The notes under the pieces were generated by a model. It did no database searches and was not told where the DNA came from. It saw only the letters and a list, made by a program, of their open reading frames with translations. A program made the position numbers and the translations under genes. Below are positions 42,501 through 51,250 of a stretch of DNA of 64,000 bases, one piece after another. The number at the start of each line of letters is the position of its first letter. The first letter of the stretch is position 1. Origin of the DNA: Legionella_C sp048541585 (GTDB taxonomy: Bacteria; Pseudomonadota; Gammaproteobacteria; Legionellales; Legionellaceae); assembly GCF_048541585.1 (NCBI RefSeq), contig NZ_CP183303.1, positions 992,001-1,056,000 of the forward strand, read 5' to 3'.

Positions 42501-42682
42501 ACCGCAACATGATTGGCGCTGTAGTAGGCTTACAGCCATTTGGTGGCGAAGGGCTTTCAGGTACAGGGCCAAAAGCAGGGGGGCCATATTATTTACTGCG
42601 TTTATGTCATGAACGAACTTATACCGTTGATACGACAGCCGCAGGCGGTAATGCGAGTTTAATGTCACTGCCGGAAGATTAA
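39536..42682 (+). CDS. putA: bifunctional proline dehydrogenase / L-glutamate gamma-semialdehyde dehydrogenase PutA
   Basis: A 1048-residue enzyme from the ATG at 39536 (GGAGA upstream), which oxidises proline to glutamate, passing electrons to quinone and NAD+. The PRODH half (about 90-500) has RLIKGAYWDSEIK and the FAD-contacting APVGSHEDLLPYLVRRLLENGAN. The aldehyde dehydrogenase half (about 540-1040) has the active-site Cys in SAGQRCSALR and Glu in FIAETGGQNAMIV. The length and lack of an N-terminal ribbon-helix-helix region mean it is the non-DNA-binding bifunctional form, so it is not its own repressor as in E. coli. Amino acids are the main carbon source of Legionella, which fits. Confidence 0.95.
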   Translation: MLERSSTYLPQESRTLINKAYRMNEQTLVNELIKNATLSPQMVQVIQNLATNLVEKVRTLRKKTTGIDSFLTEYALSSEEGIALMCLAEALLRVPDNATIDSLIKDKLASADWKSHRGQSESFFVNATTWALMLTGKVLTPERADTRLSKALLTLINRSGEGVVRKAVEKAMRIMSKQFVMGRTITEAVSRARKKETEGYRYSYDMLGEAALTQIDAERYFIAYSKAIEVIGSKVAENSTVYQRPGISIKLSALHPRYYEAQRDRVMAELPPKLLALAQAACQYDIALTIDAEESERLELSLDVIEKVFNDVSLDGWNGFGIAVQSYQKRAFFLLDWIADLARKNYRRIMVRLIKGAYWDSEIKKTQMQGLSDYPVFTRKVFTDVSFQACAKKILTMTDAIYPQFATHNAYSVAMILNLVGDYRDFEFQCLHGMGKELYEQIVPANQLGIPCRIYAPVGSHEDLLPYLVRRLLENGANSSFVNRIVDEKAPISSLVEDPVAKALALINKPNPNIVPPKDLFMPERPNSVGFDFSDRDQVRQLKAIYEQMDFKHWQAGPLIAGKATKQVEYSVASPQNQQDTIGRISEATPEDIQAALQNAETAFPSWNTKAVKERTKILLRLADLLEENKPLLLAMLCKEAGKTWSDSVAEVREAIDFCRYYAAQAMKLMASPQKLQGYTGELNELSLHGRGIALCISPWNFPLAIFTGQIVAALVMGNCVIAKPAEQTPLIAATAVKLMYQAGIPADVLQLLPGSGEVVGAALVNDLRIKAILFTGSNQTADSINKTLASRGGEMIPFIAETGGQNAMIVDSSALLEQVVVDAIHSAFGSAGQRCSALRVLYVQDEVYPRLIHLLKGAMAELKIGDPQWLVTDIGPVIDEDALRALQDHVRTMQQDHELIYQCNLNDDCKSGYFMPPTAIAIDSIKALKKEVFGPVLHVIRYRRKELDKVIEDINSTGYGLTLGIHSRINQQVDYIRKHIHAGNCYVNRNMIGAVVGLQPFGGEGLSGTGPKAGGPYYLLRLCHERTYTVDTTAAGGNASLMSLPED

Positions 42683-42773
42683 CTAGCAATGACAAATAGG
42701 TTAAAGTAGTTAAATGTTAGAATCATTATTACTTTTAAATTTAAGCAGCCGCTAAAAATTGTTTTGCAGAAAG

Positions 42774-42805
42774 CTAGTGCAATAATCACTTTGCACTAGT
42801 GATTT
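42774..42805 (+). terminator. putA terminator hairpin
   Basis: A 9-bp stem CTAGTGCAA/TTGCACTAG with an 8-base loop, then TGATTTCATT. It lies 90 bp after putA and 35 bp before the end of the convergent gene. Confidence 0.55.
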
Positions 42806-42839
42806 CATTATTCTAAGTGTTATTAAAGCTAATAAATTG

Positions 42840-43451
42840 TTAAAGGGTTCTTGTCATTACTGAGGATTTTTCTAACTCTAATTCAGTTAGCATTCGACAA
42901 AGTGCAAAAGTTTTAAGCTTTTCAAAAGACTGTTGCATTATTTCCACAGTAATTTTCTTTTCACAATCGTAGCCCGTCCAGAATTTAGTTAGATTACGAT
43001 GCATATTTTCTGCAAATTTAGGATAATCTTTTTCTGGATAAACCCCACCTGCTGATTCGGGTAGCATTAAATTCCAAATAGCTATTCCTGCAACCAATAC
43101 TTCATCAAGTGTTACTGATTTACTATCTAGTTTGAGATCTATATAAGCTTTTTCTACGGCAGCTGGAGCAAGCATGTTAACAGTATGCTTATCAAAAAGC
43201 TGATGGTTCTCATCACCTGCTAATTCATGAAAGATATGACAGGAAGCTTCAAACACTAAATAAGGTAAGCTTATTAAGTGTTTATCAGTAGGTATTTCTA
43301 AGAGCTCTTTAAACAACTTTGTATTTATCTCATCTGATTCGCTTTCGCCACCGTAGCTCATATAAAAGGAAACCTTCCATTTACTTGCGAGCTTTCCAAG
43401 TATCGGAGCAGCATCTTCAGCTGACTTTTCAAATAGGCGGAAATTATACAT
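42840..43451 (-). CDS. unknown soluble protein (203 aa)
   Basis: No family is recognised. The protein is acidic and helical with no signal peptide or membrane segment. It opens MYNFRLFEKSAEDAAPILGKL; a Trp-containing part (GIAIWNLMLPESAGGVYPEKDYPKF) lies around residues 120-150. It is convergent with putA and has no PmrA-type box upstream. Start at 43451 has no strong ribosome binding site but the next ATG is far inside. Confidence 0.6.
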   Translation of the reverse strand: MYNFRLFEKSAEDAAPILGKLASKWKVSFYMSYGGESESDEINTKLFKELLEIPTDKHLISLPYLVFEASCHIFHELAGDENHQLFDKHTVNMLAPAAVEKAYIDLKLDSKSVTLDEVLVAGIAIWNLMLPESAGGVYPEKDYPKFAENMHRNLTKFWTGYDCEKKITVEIMQQSFEKLKTFALCRMLTELELEKSSVMTRTL

Positions 43452-43587
43452 AGCATCACTTCAATATTAAATTCTATTGCTCTACTTTAACAAATGAAAA
43501 TTAAGGTTATATGACGTAATGGTTGCAATCGACTACTAATATTGCACAAGATAAAAATGAAAGTTTTCTAGCAGATTCTTTCTGCTA

Positions 43588-43625
43588 AACCTCGTCCTGT
43601 GGCTTGTCCACAGGATCTAGTAATG
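43588..43625. repeat. single REP arm (CTCGTCCTGTGGCTTGTCC type)
   Basis: CGTCCTGTGGCTTGTCCACAGGAT has the hairpin arms TCCTGTGG/CCACAGGA and belongs to the family at 17829-18179, here as one arm only between two minus-strand genes. Confidence 0.65.
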
Positions 43626-43642
43626 TAACATGTGCACTGATC

Positions 43643-45022
43643 TTAGGCTTTAGTTCTTTTCTTTGCCCACCACCAAGGAATTGCGACAAAGACAAAAAGA
43701 CCGATAATTAAAAATGCTTCAAAAAAGGCGATATTTTCAATAGGGATTTGGGTGGGCGGAACAAAGCCAATGAGCATTGCAACTAAGCAGCATAGGATTC
43801 CTGTTAGAGAAATTAACCACATGACTGCATTGCCACCTGGAACGCGATAGACGCGTGGTAAATTAGGTTGGCTATAGCGTAATTTAATTGCTGCTGCAAA
43901 CATGAAAATATAAACTAATAAGGCCATTTGCGCACAAAGGTCACTAAGAAGCCAATAAGCTGCATTCACCGAATCAAATAGGATAAATACACTAGTTAAT
44001 AACGTAAAGATAATTCCTTGAATAATTAAGATAGCAACAGGCGAGCCATATTGATTAACTCGCGCAAATATATTTGGCAATGAACCATCACGAGCCGCAA
44101 TTAAAAGCCCTTTAGTCGGACCGATGATCCACGCAGAAACCCCACTTAATCCCCCAAGAATGATTAATAGGGCAATCACAAAAGTCATCCAAGCCATATT
44201 ATAGCTATTAAAGAAAATAGCAAAAGCATCAATTAAGCCTGATACCACACTAAGTTTAGCATTAGGAACAACGGCAACAATGGCAAGAGAGCTTAAAACA
44301 AGGGTTAAGAAGATAATGAAGATAGAATAAAGAATGGCCCGCGGATAATCTCTATGGGGGTTTTTGACCTCTTCAGCATGCACAGCGGACATCTCAACCC
44401 CAATTAAACCAAATAAAACCGCTGCAAAGAGTGATAAATTACCCAAATTACTAAAATCAGGTAACCAAGAGCTTGACCAGTCAACAGCACTTGGTCGACC
44501 TTGTAATAGCCAAATTATACCTAAGCCAATAATAATTAGCATAGGTAAAATAGTGCCAAAAATAGCCCCGATAGTACTGACCCAACTTGATAAGCGCATG
44601 CCAAAACAATTTAATAAGGTAAATAACCAAAATGCACTGATAGTTGTTGTTAAAAGGTATAATTTATTATTAGCAAGTTCAGGGGCAAAAAGATAAGAAA
44701 AGGTAGCGGCAATAAAGGCTAAAATAGTAGGGTACCAGACAACATTATAAATCCATTGCAGCCAAATGGTAATAAAGCCAGCACGCTGTCCAAAAGCTTC
44801 TCGTACCCAAACATAAATACCGCCTGTTTTTGGGTAGGCTGTGGCGAGTTCTGCAGCAACTAAAGCAATAGGAATAAAAAAAGTAATGGCAGCAACCCCA
44901 TAATAACTAATTAAGGGCAAACCTAATTTTGCGCTCATAGGTAGCGTACGTAAGCTATCAACGGCAATAACATTGATCATGACTAAGGAAAAAACGGAAA
45001 GCACTTTTTTAGGCGGGTACAT
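43643..45022 (-). CDS. APC-family amino acid permease (glutamate:GABA antiporter-like)
   Basis: A 459-residue inner-membrane transporter of about 12 helices from the ATG at 45022 (AAGGA upstream). It has the helix 1 segment VFSLVMINVIAVDSLRTLP, the conserved helix 2-3 part ELATAYPKTGGIYVWVREAFG, and the substrate-site helix 6 part FGLIGVEMSAVHAEEVKNPHRDYPRAI, typical of the APC subgroup containing glutamate/GABA and other antiporters. Which amino acid is carried is unknown. It follows acnA on the same strand after a hairpin; likely separate transcription. Confidence 0.85.
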   Translation of the reverse strand: MYPPKKVLSVFSLVMINVIAVDSLRTLPMSAKLGLPLISYYGVAAITFFIPIALVAAELATAYPKTGGIYVWVREAFGQRAGFITIWLQWIYNVVWYPTILAFIAATFSYLFAPELANNKLYLLTTTISAFWLFTLLNCFGMRLSSWVSTIGAIFGTILPMLIIIGLGIIWLLQGRPSAVDWSSSWLPDFSNLGNLSLFAAVLFGLIGVEMSAVHAEEVKNPHRDYPRAILYSIFIIFLTLVLSSLAIVAVVPNAKLSVVSGLIDAFAIFFNSYNMAWMTFVIALLIILGGLSGVSAWIIGPTKGLLIAARDGSLPNIFARVNQYGSPVAILIIQGIIFTLLTSVFILFDSVNAAYWLLSDLCAQMALLVYIFMFAAAIKLRYSQPNLPRVYRVPGGNAVMWLISLTGILCCLVAMLIGFVPPTQIPIENIAFFEAFLIIGLFVFVAIPWWWAKKRTKA

Positions 45023-45086
45023 GCACAAAAATCCTTGAATACAACTAATTAAAACTAAGATTCTTTTTTATAATTAATATTAATGG

Positions 45087-45119
45087 CTACAAATTAAGCT
45101 ATTAACTTAATTTGTAGCT
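45087..45119. terminator. hairpin downstream of acnA
   Basis: A perfect 13-bp stem GCTACAAATTAAG/CTTAATTTGTAGC with a 7-base loop, 44 bp after the acnA stop and before the permease gene. No clear T-run on the minus strand, so a partial terminator or mRNA-stabilising stem is also possible. Confidence 0.5.
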
Positions 45120-45162
45120 TTAGGTGTAGCACTTTAATACAGATTAAATAAACAGTACAGAA

Positions 45163-47835
45163 TTAACTTAGATTACGTAATACATATTGTAATATGCCAC
45201 CGTGGCGGTAGTATTCAAGCTCATTAGCCGTATCAATACGGCATAATACCGGTACAGTTTCCTCTTGGCCGTCTTGTCGCTTAATTACCATTGCTAACTG
45301 AGTACCAGGCTTTAAATTATCGTCCACCTTAATACTAATTCGTTCGGACCCATTTAATTCTAATGTTTTACGAGTTGTTCCATCTAAAAATTGTAAAGGT
45401 AAAACGCCCATACCAATTAAATTAGAACGATGGATTCGCTCAAAACTTTCGGTAATAACCGCTTTAACACCTAAAAGATTAGTGCCTTTCGCCGCCCAGT
45501 CGCGCGAGGAACCTGTACCATATTCTTTTCCTGCAATAATCACTAGTTGTTGATTATCAGCTTGATATTGCATGGCAGCATCATAAATAGGTTGGGTTTT
45601 ATCTGAAGGAATATGACGAGTAAATCCACCCTCAATGCCTGGAACCATTTCATTACGAATACGGATATTGGCAAACGTTCCACGCATCATCACTTCATGG
45701 TTACCACGCCTTGAACCATAAGAATTAAAATCTGCTTCTTCTACCCCTTTAGATTTTAAATATAAACCGGCAGGTGAGTTGGCTTTAATAGAACCAGCTG
45801 GAGATATATGGTCCGTCGTAATAGAGTCACCTAACAAGGCCAATATAAAGGCATCCTTAATAGATTTGATAGGCTCAGGTTTAGCAGAGAGGTTTTCAAA
45901 AAAGGGTGGATGCTGAATATAAGTAGAATTACCATCCCATTGGTAAGTAATTCCACTGTGTACGTTAATAGCTTGCCAATGTTCATCACCCTGAAAGACT
46001 TCAGCGTACTCTTTTCTAAACATGGTGCCATTAACTTTAGCTACTTCATCTGCAATCTCTTGATTAGTAGGCCAAATATCTTTTAAGAAGATATCATTAC
46101 CTTTACTATCTTGACCAATAGGCTCTTTACTTAAATCTTTGGTAGTCGTACCACATAATGCATAAGCAACGACTAATGGTGGTGAGGCTAGCCAGTTAGC
46201 ACGTACTTGTGGATGAACGCGTCCTTCAAAATTTCGGTTACCTGAAAGTACAGCACTTACTACTAAATCATTGTCGTTAATCGTTTCAGCAATAGGTTCA
46301 TCTAGTGGGCCGGAGTTGCCAATACAAGTTGTACAACCGTAACCTACGAGATTAAAACCTAATTTATCTAAGTAAGGTTGTAGGCCTGCATTTTTTAAAT
46401 AATCAGTGACCACTTTAGAACCAGGCGCTAAAGAAGATTTAACCCAAGGTTTACGCGTTAAGCCTTTCTCTATGGCTTTTTTAGCAACAAGACCTGCAGC
46501 CATCATTACACTAGGATTTGAAGTATTAGTACAACTGGTAATAGCAGCGATTACTACATGGCCGTGCTGTAGGGAATAATCAGTATCCTTAACAGTAAAA
46601 GACTTATTCTTTTCATTTTCTTTACCGGCATCTTGCAAGAAGTGATTAAATTCTTGTGGTAGGGTGGTTAAATTCACTTTATCTTGTGGACGTTTTGGTC
46701 CAGCCAGTGAAGGTTCGACGGTTGCTAAATCAAGATATAATGTATCAGTGAAAATAGGTTCTTCTGCTTGCTCACTGTACCACATGCCCTGCTCTTTACA
46801 ATAAGCTTCAACGAGAGCAATTGTATTGTCATCGCGTCCACTTAAACGTAGGTAATTTAGTGTTTCTTGATCAACTGGGAAAAAACCGCAGGTCGCACCA
46901 TATTCTGGCGCCATATTAGAAATAGTTGCTCTATCAGCAAGAGGAAGGCTTGCTAAACCTGGACCATAAAATTCTACAAATTTACCTACTACGCCTTTTT
47001 TGCGCAACATTTGGGTAACGGTTAAAACTAAATCAGTTGCTGTAATACCTTCTTTTAATTGACCAACTAATTTAAAGCCAATGACCTCTGGAATTAACAT
47101 AGAAACGGGTTGGCCTAACATCGCCGCTTCAGCTTCAATACCACCCACACCCCAACCAAGAACACCTAAGCCATTAATCATCGTGGTATGTGAATCTGTA
47201 CCAACAAGTGTGTCAGGGTAAGCATACAGCTGGCCATCATTTTCACTACTCCATACAGTTTTACCTAAATACTCTAAGTTAACTTGATGGCAAATACCGG
47301 TTCCTGGAGGAACAACTTGAAAATTGGCAAAGGATTTTTGTCCCCAGCGCAGAAATTCATAGCGTTCTTTATTACGTTGAATTTCAATTTCTGTATTAAT
47401 TTTTAAGGCATCTTTGCTGGCATAGCGATCAACCATCACAGAATGATCAATAACTAAATCAACAGGAGATAAGGGTGATATTTTTGTAGCGTCGCCCCCC
47501 ATCTTTTTAAGCGCATCGCGCATTGCAGCTAAATCGACTACCGCTGGGACGCCAGTAAAGTCTTGCATTAAAACACGAGCAGGCCGATAAGCAATTTCAT
47601 GTTGTGAGGTTTTGGTATTAATCCATTGAGCAAGTGCTTTTATATCAGAAGTAGTAACCGTTTTATTATCTTCGAAGCGAAGTAGATTTTCTAACAGAAC
47701 TTTAAGCGAATAAGGTAGGCGGCTAATCCCTGGAAAATGATTAGCTTCAGCTTTTTTTAAACTAAAATAATGATAAGTTTTATCTTTAACATCTAATTGA
47801 GATTGTGTTGATAGGCTATCATGACCTACTTTCAT
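45163..47835 (-). CDS. acnA: aconitate hydratase AcnA
   Basis: An 890-residue TCA-cycle enzyme isomerising citrate and isocitrate with a 4Fe-4S cluster. The cluster ligands are the Cys in AITSCTNTSNPSV and the pair in GYGCTTCIGNSGPL. Substrate-site segments are LVGTDSHTTMINGLGVLGWGVGGIEAEAAM and, in the swivel domain, AGKEYGTGSSRDWAAKG. Domain order and length match the cytosolic AcnA/IRP type, not AcnB. GGAG lies 8 bp before the ATG. In Legionella aconitase is a major iron protein. Confidence 0.96.
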   Translation of the reverse strand: MKVGHDSLSTQSQLDVKDKTYHYFSLKKAEANHFPGISRLPYSLKVLLENLLRFEDNKTVTTSDIKALAQWINTKTSQHEIAYRPARVLMQDFTGVPAVVDLAAMRDALKKMGGDATKISPLSPVDLVIDHSVMVDRYASKDALKINTEIEIQRNKERYEFLRWGQKSFANFQVVPPGTGICHQVNLEYLGKTVWSSENDGQLYAYPDTLVGTDSHTTMINGLGVLGWGVGGIEAEAAMLGQPVSMLIPEVIGFKLVGQLKEGITATDLVLTVTQMLRKKGVVGKFVEFYGPGLASLPLADRATISNMAPEYGATCGFFPVDQETLNYLRLSGRDDNTIALVEAYCKEQGMWYSEQAEEPIFTDTLYLDLATVEPSLAGPKRPQDKVNLTTLPQEFNHFLQDAGKENEKNKSFTVKDTDYSLQHGHVVIAAITSCTNTSNPSVMMAAGLVAKKAIEKGLTRKPWVKSSLAPGSKVVTDYLKNAGLQPYLDKLGFNLVGYGCTTCIGNSGPLDEPIAETINDNDLVVSAVLSGNRNFEGRVHPQVRANWLASPPLVVAYALCGTTTKDLSKEPIGQDSKGNDIFLKDIWPTNQEIADEVAKVNGTMFRKEYAEVFQGDEHWQAINVHSGITYQWDGNSTYIQHPPFFENLSAKPEPIKSIKDAFILALLGDSITTDHISPAGSIKANSPAGLYLKSKGVEEADFNSYGSRRGNHEVMMRGTFANIRIRNEMVPGIEGGFTRHIPSDKTQPIYDAAMQYQADNQQLVIIAGKEYGTGSSRDWAAKGTNLLGVKAVITESFERIHRSNLIGMGVLPLQFLDGTTRKTLELNGSERISIKVDDNLKPGTQLAMVIKRQDGQEETVPVLCRIDTANELEYYRHGGILQYVLRNLS

Positions 47836-48119
47836 ACATCTGCTCCTGAATTAAAGTAATAGATCACCCGCTCACTGAAAGGCTTCATTTGAAGCATTTT
47901 GAATGAAAATAATACCTAAGAATGCTCATATACAAAGTTACACTTCACTTTTCAGTAGTATTTTAATCCAAACGACACTCAAATCAAGCCTTTCACCAGG
48001 GCTCCAAAACTTCCCTGATCTATTACGAATTAAAAAAACTAATGATAGCTGAAAAATAATAATTTTTCATGTAAGAAAGTTGTAATCATGATGCAAAGCA
48101 TGAATTAATAAAGTCCTGA

Positions 48120-48794
48120 TTAAGCAATAGAAATAACAGGAGTATTAGCCATATCTTCATCGTTACATCTCTCTTTATTAATAGCATTTAATTCTACGTC
48201 AGAAGAATTAACGTTCAGTGCTGCTTTAAAGACCTCTGCTTCGGCTTTCAAAGTTTTGATTTGTTTAGGCAAAGTTTCAATTGCTAAATAAAATAAGCTA
48301 GGCATAAGAATAGTAAAAGCTAAGCTTAAACCAATCATACCAAGGACAGGGAAGCCAAGACCTAAAGCTATAGCGCTTACAGTTAGTATTCCCAAACTTG
48401 CAATAGTGCCCGCAACGGCTAAGTTATTTACGATTTTATACGCTTGATCTTTAGCTGGGTTATCTAAATAAATAAAGCGATAATTAGATGAAGTATAGTA
48501 TTTGCTGATATGCTTTAAGCCATTTTTATTGTCAAAGATACAAGATTCAAGTGTTTTTGCAAAATTTAAATAAGCATAAATTAAATCCTGACGCTTGTTT
48601 TCACTGGAAGCTGTATTTATTTCTCTTAAAAAAGCACTTCTTTTTTCATAAATTAATTCTTTTAATATATAAGTATTTTCTGATTTTTTAGATTCATTAA
48701 TTTCTCTTAAGATTTGTTTAATTATGGAGTCAGGATTGTCTAAACTAATAGAATTTTTTACCTTCGTTTTAAAGAAAAAAATAGATCTTGGCAT
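48120..48794 (-). CDS. unknown protein with a central membrane hairpin
   Basis: A 224-residue protein. Residues 1-125 are charged and helical, ~127-175 form two hydrophobic helices (VAGTIASLGILTVSAIALGLGFPVLGMIGLSLAFTILM), and the rest is polar and Asp/Glu/Asn-rich. No family is recognised. The layout of a soluble head, a membrane hairpin and a polar tail is common among Dot/Icm effectors, but there is no PmrA-type box here, so that remains a weak guess. A T-rich, hairpin-containing gap lies upstream (48889-48911). Confidence 0.6.
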   Translation of the reverse strand: MPRSIFFFKTKVKNSISLDNPDSIIKQILREINESKKSENTYILKELIYEKRSAFLREINTASSENKRQDLIYAYLNFAKTLESCIFDNKNGLKHISKYYTSSNYRFIYLDNPAKDQAYKIVNNLAVAGTIASLGILTVSAIALGLGFPVLGMIGLSLAFTILMPSLFYLAIETLPKQIKTLKAEAEVFKAALNVNSSDVELNAINKERCNDEDMANTPVISIA

Positions 48795-48888
48795 GGTGAT
48801 TCCTTATGAATTAAATTTAAAATAATTTTCTATTTCTGTTTGACTACAATAAGGTTTTAAGAGTTGTTGCCAAATAGAAAAACTATCC

Positions 48889-48911
48889 AAATAAGCTATT
48901 AAAGCTTATTT
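48889..48911. other. small hairpin in the upstream region of the 48794 gene
   Basis: A 9-bp stem AAATAAGCT/AGCTTATTT with a 5-base loop. In the 350-bp gap between 48795 and 49143 the only other structure is the longer inverted repeat at 49056-49133. Confidence 0.4.
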
Positions 48912-49055
48912 AGACGATTAATTTAACTATAAGAAATAGCGCTATTTTCTTAGTTTTTAATACGATTGATAGACTAACACTGACATTTAGAAATTAAACT
49001 AGTTTTACATTTAAGAAATAAATTTTAACTGCTAAATAAAAAAAGAAAGGTTTTT

Positions 49056-49133
49056 AAATTAGATAACAGAAAAGTTACTGTAATTGCTCTTACATAGACT
49101 ATGCTATTTACAACTCAGTAACTTTTCTAATTT
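49056..49133. terminator. long-range inverted repeat downstream of the Gly-rich gene
   Basis: A 13-bp perfect stem AGAAAAGTTACTG/CAGTAACTTTTCT, extended by AAATT/AATTT, surrounds a 35-base centre just after the stop of the minus-strand gene ending at 49144. It probably serves as terminator or 3' stabiliser. Confidence 0.45.
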
Positions 49134-49143
49134 AAGAGTTAAA

Positions 49144-49551
49144 TTAATAACAACTTGTTGAGCAAATTAATCGATTCCAACGATTAACAAAGCAACGTTT
49201 TTGACAACCAACATAATAAGATGGTCCCCAATTGACATAATTATAGCCAGGGCCCCAACCACCCCAACCTGGTCCAAAACCTCCATAATAACCTGGAAAA
49301 CCTCCAAAGCCTAAACCAAGGCCTATAGGTGCGTAACCAAAACCGCCCCAGCCACGATGACCCCAGCCTCCCCAGCCATGATGACCCCAGCCGCCCCAAC
49401 CATGACCGCCATACCAGGCAAGTTGCATGCCTTTTGCTGGAACATTAACTGATTCGGCTTTGGCTTGCTCACTTATTGTTGCAGTAAATAAGAAGGATGA
49501 GATAATGAGACTTGGTAACAAGCTAATTTGTCTAAATGCTGAAGTAGCCAT
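49144..49551 (-). CDS. secreted Gly/Trp/His-rich protein with C-terminal four-cysteine motif
   Basis: A 135-residue protein from the ATG at 49551, which has GGAGGG 7 bp upstream (an ATG five codons earlier precedes that site). A signal peptide is followed by about 60 residues of GHGWGGWGHHGWGGWGH-type sequence, then GFGYAPIGLGLGFGGFPG. The C-terminus CQKRCFVNRWNRLICSTSCY shares CxxxC...N-x-W-x-R...CxxxC with the protein at 22366-22944. The two are members of one small secreted family; the function is unknown, with metal binding by His or surface display both possible. Confidence 0.78.
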   Translation of the reverse strand: MATSAFRQISLLPSLIISSFLFTATISEQAKAESVNVPAKGMQLAWYGGHGWGGWGHHGWGGWGHRGWGGFGYAPIGLGLGFGGFPGYYGGFGPGWGGWGPGYNYVNWGPSYYVGCQKRCFVNRWNRLICSTSCY

Positions 49552-49968
49552 AAGTTGACCCTCCAATGGTTTTTTCAGTTTAAATTATAGACAATTAATT
49601 TAAATAATGAGCAATAATTTTTGCTAATTTAATGATAAAAAATAGATAAGTTTTAACAATTTAAGTTTATTTAAATTAATTACTATTTATTTATCAATAA
49701 TTTAACAATAACTTTTAGGTAGGCGAAAATTTAAAAATTCCTAAATAATTTTCCAGCTAAATTAATGCCCTAAAATATCTATTTTAGAAGCTGTTAGATC
49801 CAAAATTAAGTCAAACAAATAGGCGTTAAAAGGCGCAGTTTATCTAGATTAAGCGAGTATTTTGCAGTGCTTTTTTGCTTGAGATTCATTGATAATGACA
49901 GTTTCTAGAGAAGACTAATAAATTAAAATAGTATTTTTTCTTATAAAAAATAATCAAGGCGTAAATAA

Positions 49969-51144
49969 ATGATAAATTTTGTGACACTAACTGTAAGTGA
50001 TTTTTTAAATAATTATTGGCAGAAAAAACCACTTTTATTAAAAAATGCACTGCCAAATTTCAAGCAACCATTATCAGCAGATGAATTAGCAGGGTTGGCG
50101 ATGGAAGAGGAGATAGAAAGCCGTATAGTATTAGAAACCCCAAAAGAGTCTCCTTATTGGCACTTACGACGTGGGCCATTTAAAGAAAAAGATTTTGCTA
50201 AATTACCAAAAACTCATTGGACTTTACTCGTTCAGGGCGTTGACCGATTTATTCCAGAAGTTAACACTCTTTTAGAGTATTTTAATTTTTTACCACAATG
50301 GCGTGTTGATGATGTAATGATTAGTTATGCAGTAGAAAACGGTAGCGTAGGGCCACATTATGATAATTATGATGTATTTTTATATCAGGCGCAGGGATCT
50401 CGGAAATGGCTACTTACGACGCAAAACTGTCATCCAGATAACTACTTATCTAATGTTCAATTACGTATTATGAAACAGTTTGAAATAGAGCAGGAACTCA
50501 TTTTAAATGAAGGTGATTTGCTTTATCTGCCACCACATATAGGACACTATGGTATAGCCTTATCAAATGATTGTATGACTTACTCTTTTGGCTATCGAAG
50601 CTACAGCGCTTTTGAAATGTGGGATAGCTTAGCTGATTATTTATCATTTAATAAAAGCAATGATGTATTATATAAAGATCCATCATGGTCTAGTTTAAAA
50701 GCTCCTGCAGAAATCCCTGAGCAAGCTTGGTTACAAGCTAAAAAATTATTACAAGAAGTGCTTGCAGATGAAAAATTATTGCGTCAATGGTTTGGTTGCT
50801 TTGTTACTACGCTAGATAGACAAGCAGAAACCTTATTACCTGTTAATACTAAAAAGAGAAAATTAGCTCAATTTCTTAGCCAATTAAAACAAGCAAGTCA
50901 AATAACTTTTAATCCTTTGTGTCGTTTCGCTTACATTAATGATGAACAAACAAGTTTACCAGTATTATTTATTAATGGGCAGTATTGGGAAACTAATGCT
51001 GTTAATCCAGAATTAATTAAAAAAATTGCTAATAATCGATATCTAAACTTAAAGGAAATGGTCCTACTCGTCGATAAAAAAGAGAATCAGCAATTTTTAT
51101 ATAAATTATGGCAGTTAGAGTGGTTAGAATTTATAAGTGATTAA
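49969..51144 (+). CDS. roxA: ribosomal protein uL16 arginine hydroxylase RoxA (YcfD), JmjC/cupin oxygenase
   Basis: A 391-residue 2-oxoglutarate/Fe(II) oxygenase that hydroxylates an arginine in ribosomal protein L16 (E. coli YcfD). The iron-binding triad is His130 and Asp132 in GPHYDNYDVFLYQ and a His in LPPHIGHYG (about 190-193). GSRKWLL after the first motif is typical, and the C-terminal winged-helix and dimer part follows (YINGQYWETNAVN). Length is slightly above YcfD (373). It stands alone. Confidence 0.9.
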   Translation: MINFVTLTVSDFLNNYWQKKPLLLKNALPNFKQPLSADELAGLAMEEEIESRIVLETPKESPYWHLRRGPFKEKDFAKLPKTHWTLLVQGVDRFIPEVNTLLEYFNFLPQWRVDDVMISYAVENGSVGPHYDNYDVFLYQAQGSRKWLLTTQNCHPDNYLSNVQLRIMKQFEIEQELILNEGDLLYLPPHIGHYGIALSNDCMTYSFGYRSYSAFEMWDSLADYLSFNKSNDVLYKDPSWSSLKAPAEIPEQAWLQAKKLLQEVLADEKLLRQWFGCFVTTLDRQAETLLPVNTKKRKLAQFLSQLKQASQITFNPLCRFAYINDEQTSLPVLFINGQYWETNAVNPELIKKIANNRYLNLKEMVLLVDKKENQQFLYKLWQLEWLEFISD

Positions 51145-51250
51145 GCTATTGTTTAGATTTTAATTTGTGATATTACTAAAGAGGTAGTTGCGATTTTTTA
51201 GGTTAATTTTTTAGATTAAATCAACAAAAAACCACCAGTAAGGAATTGCA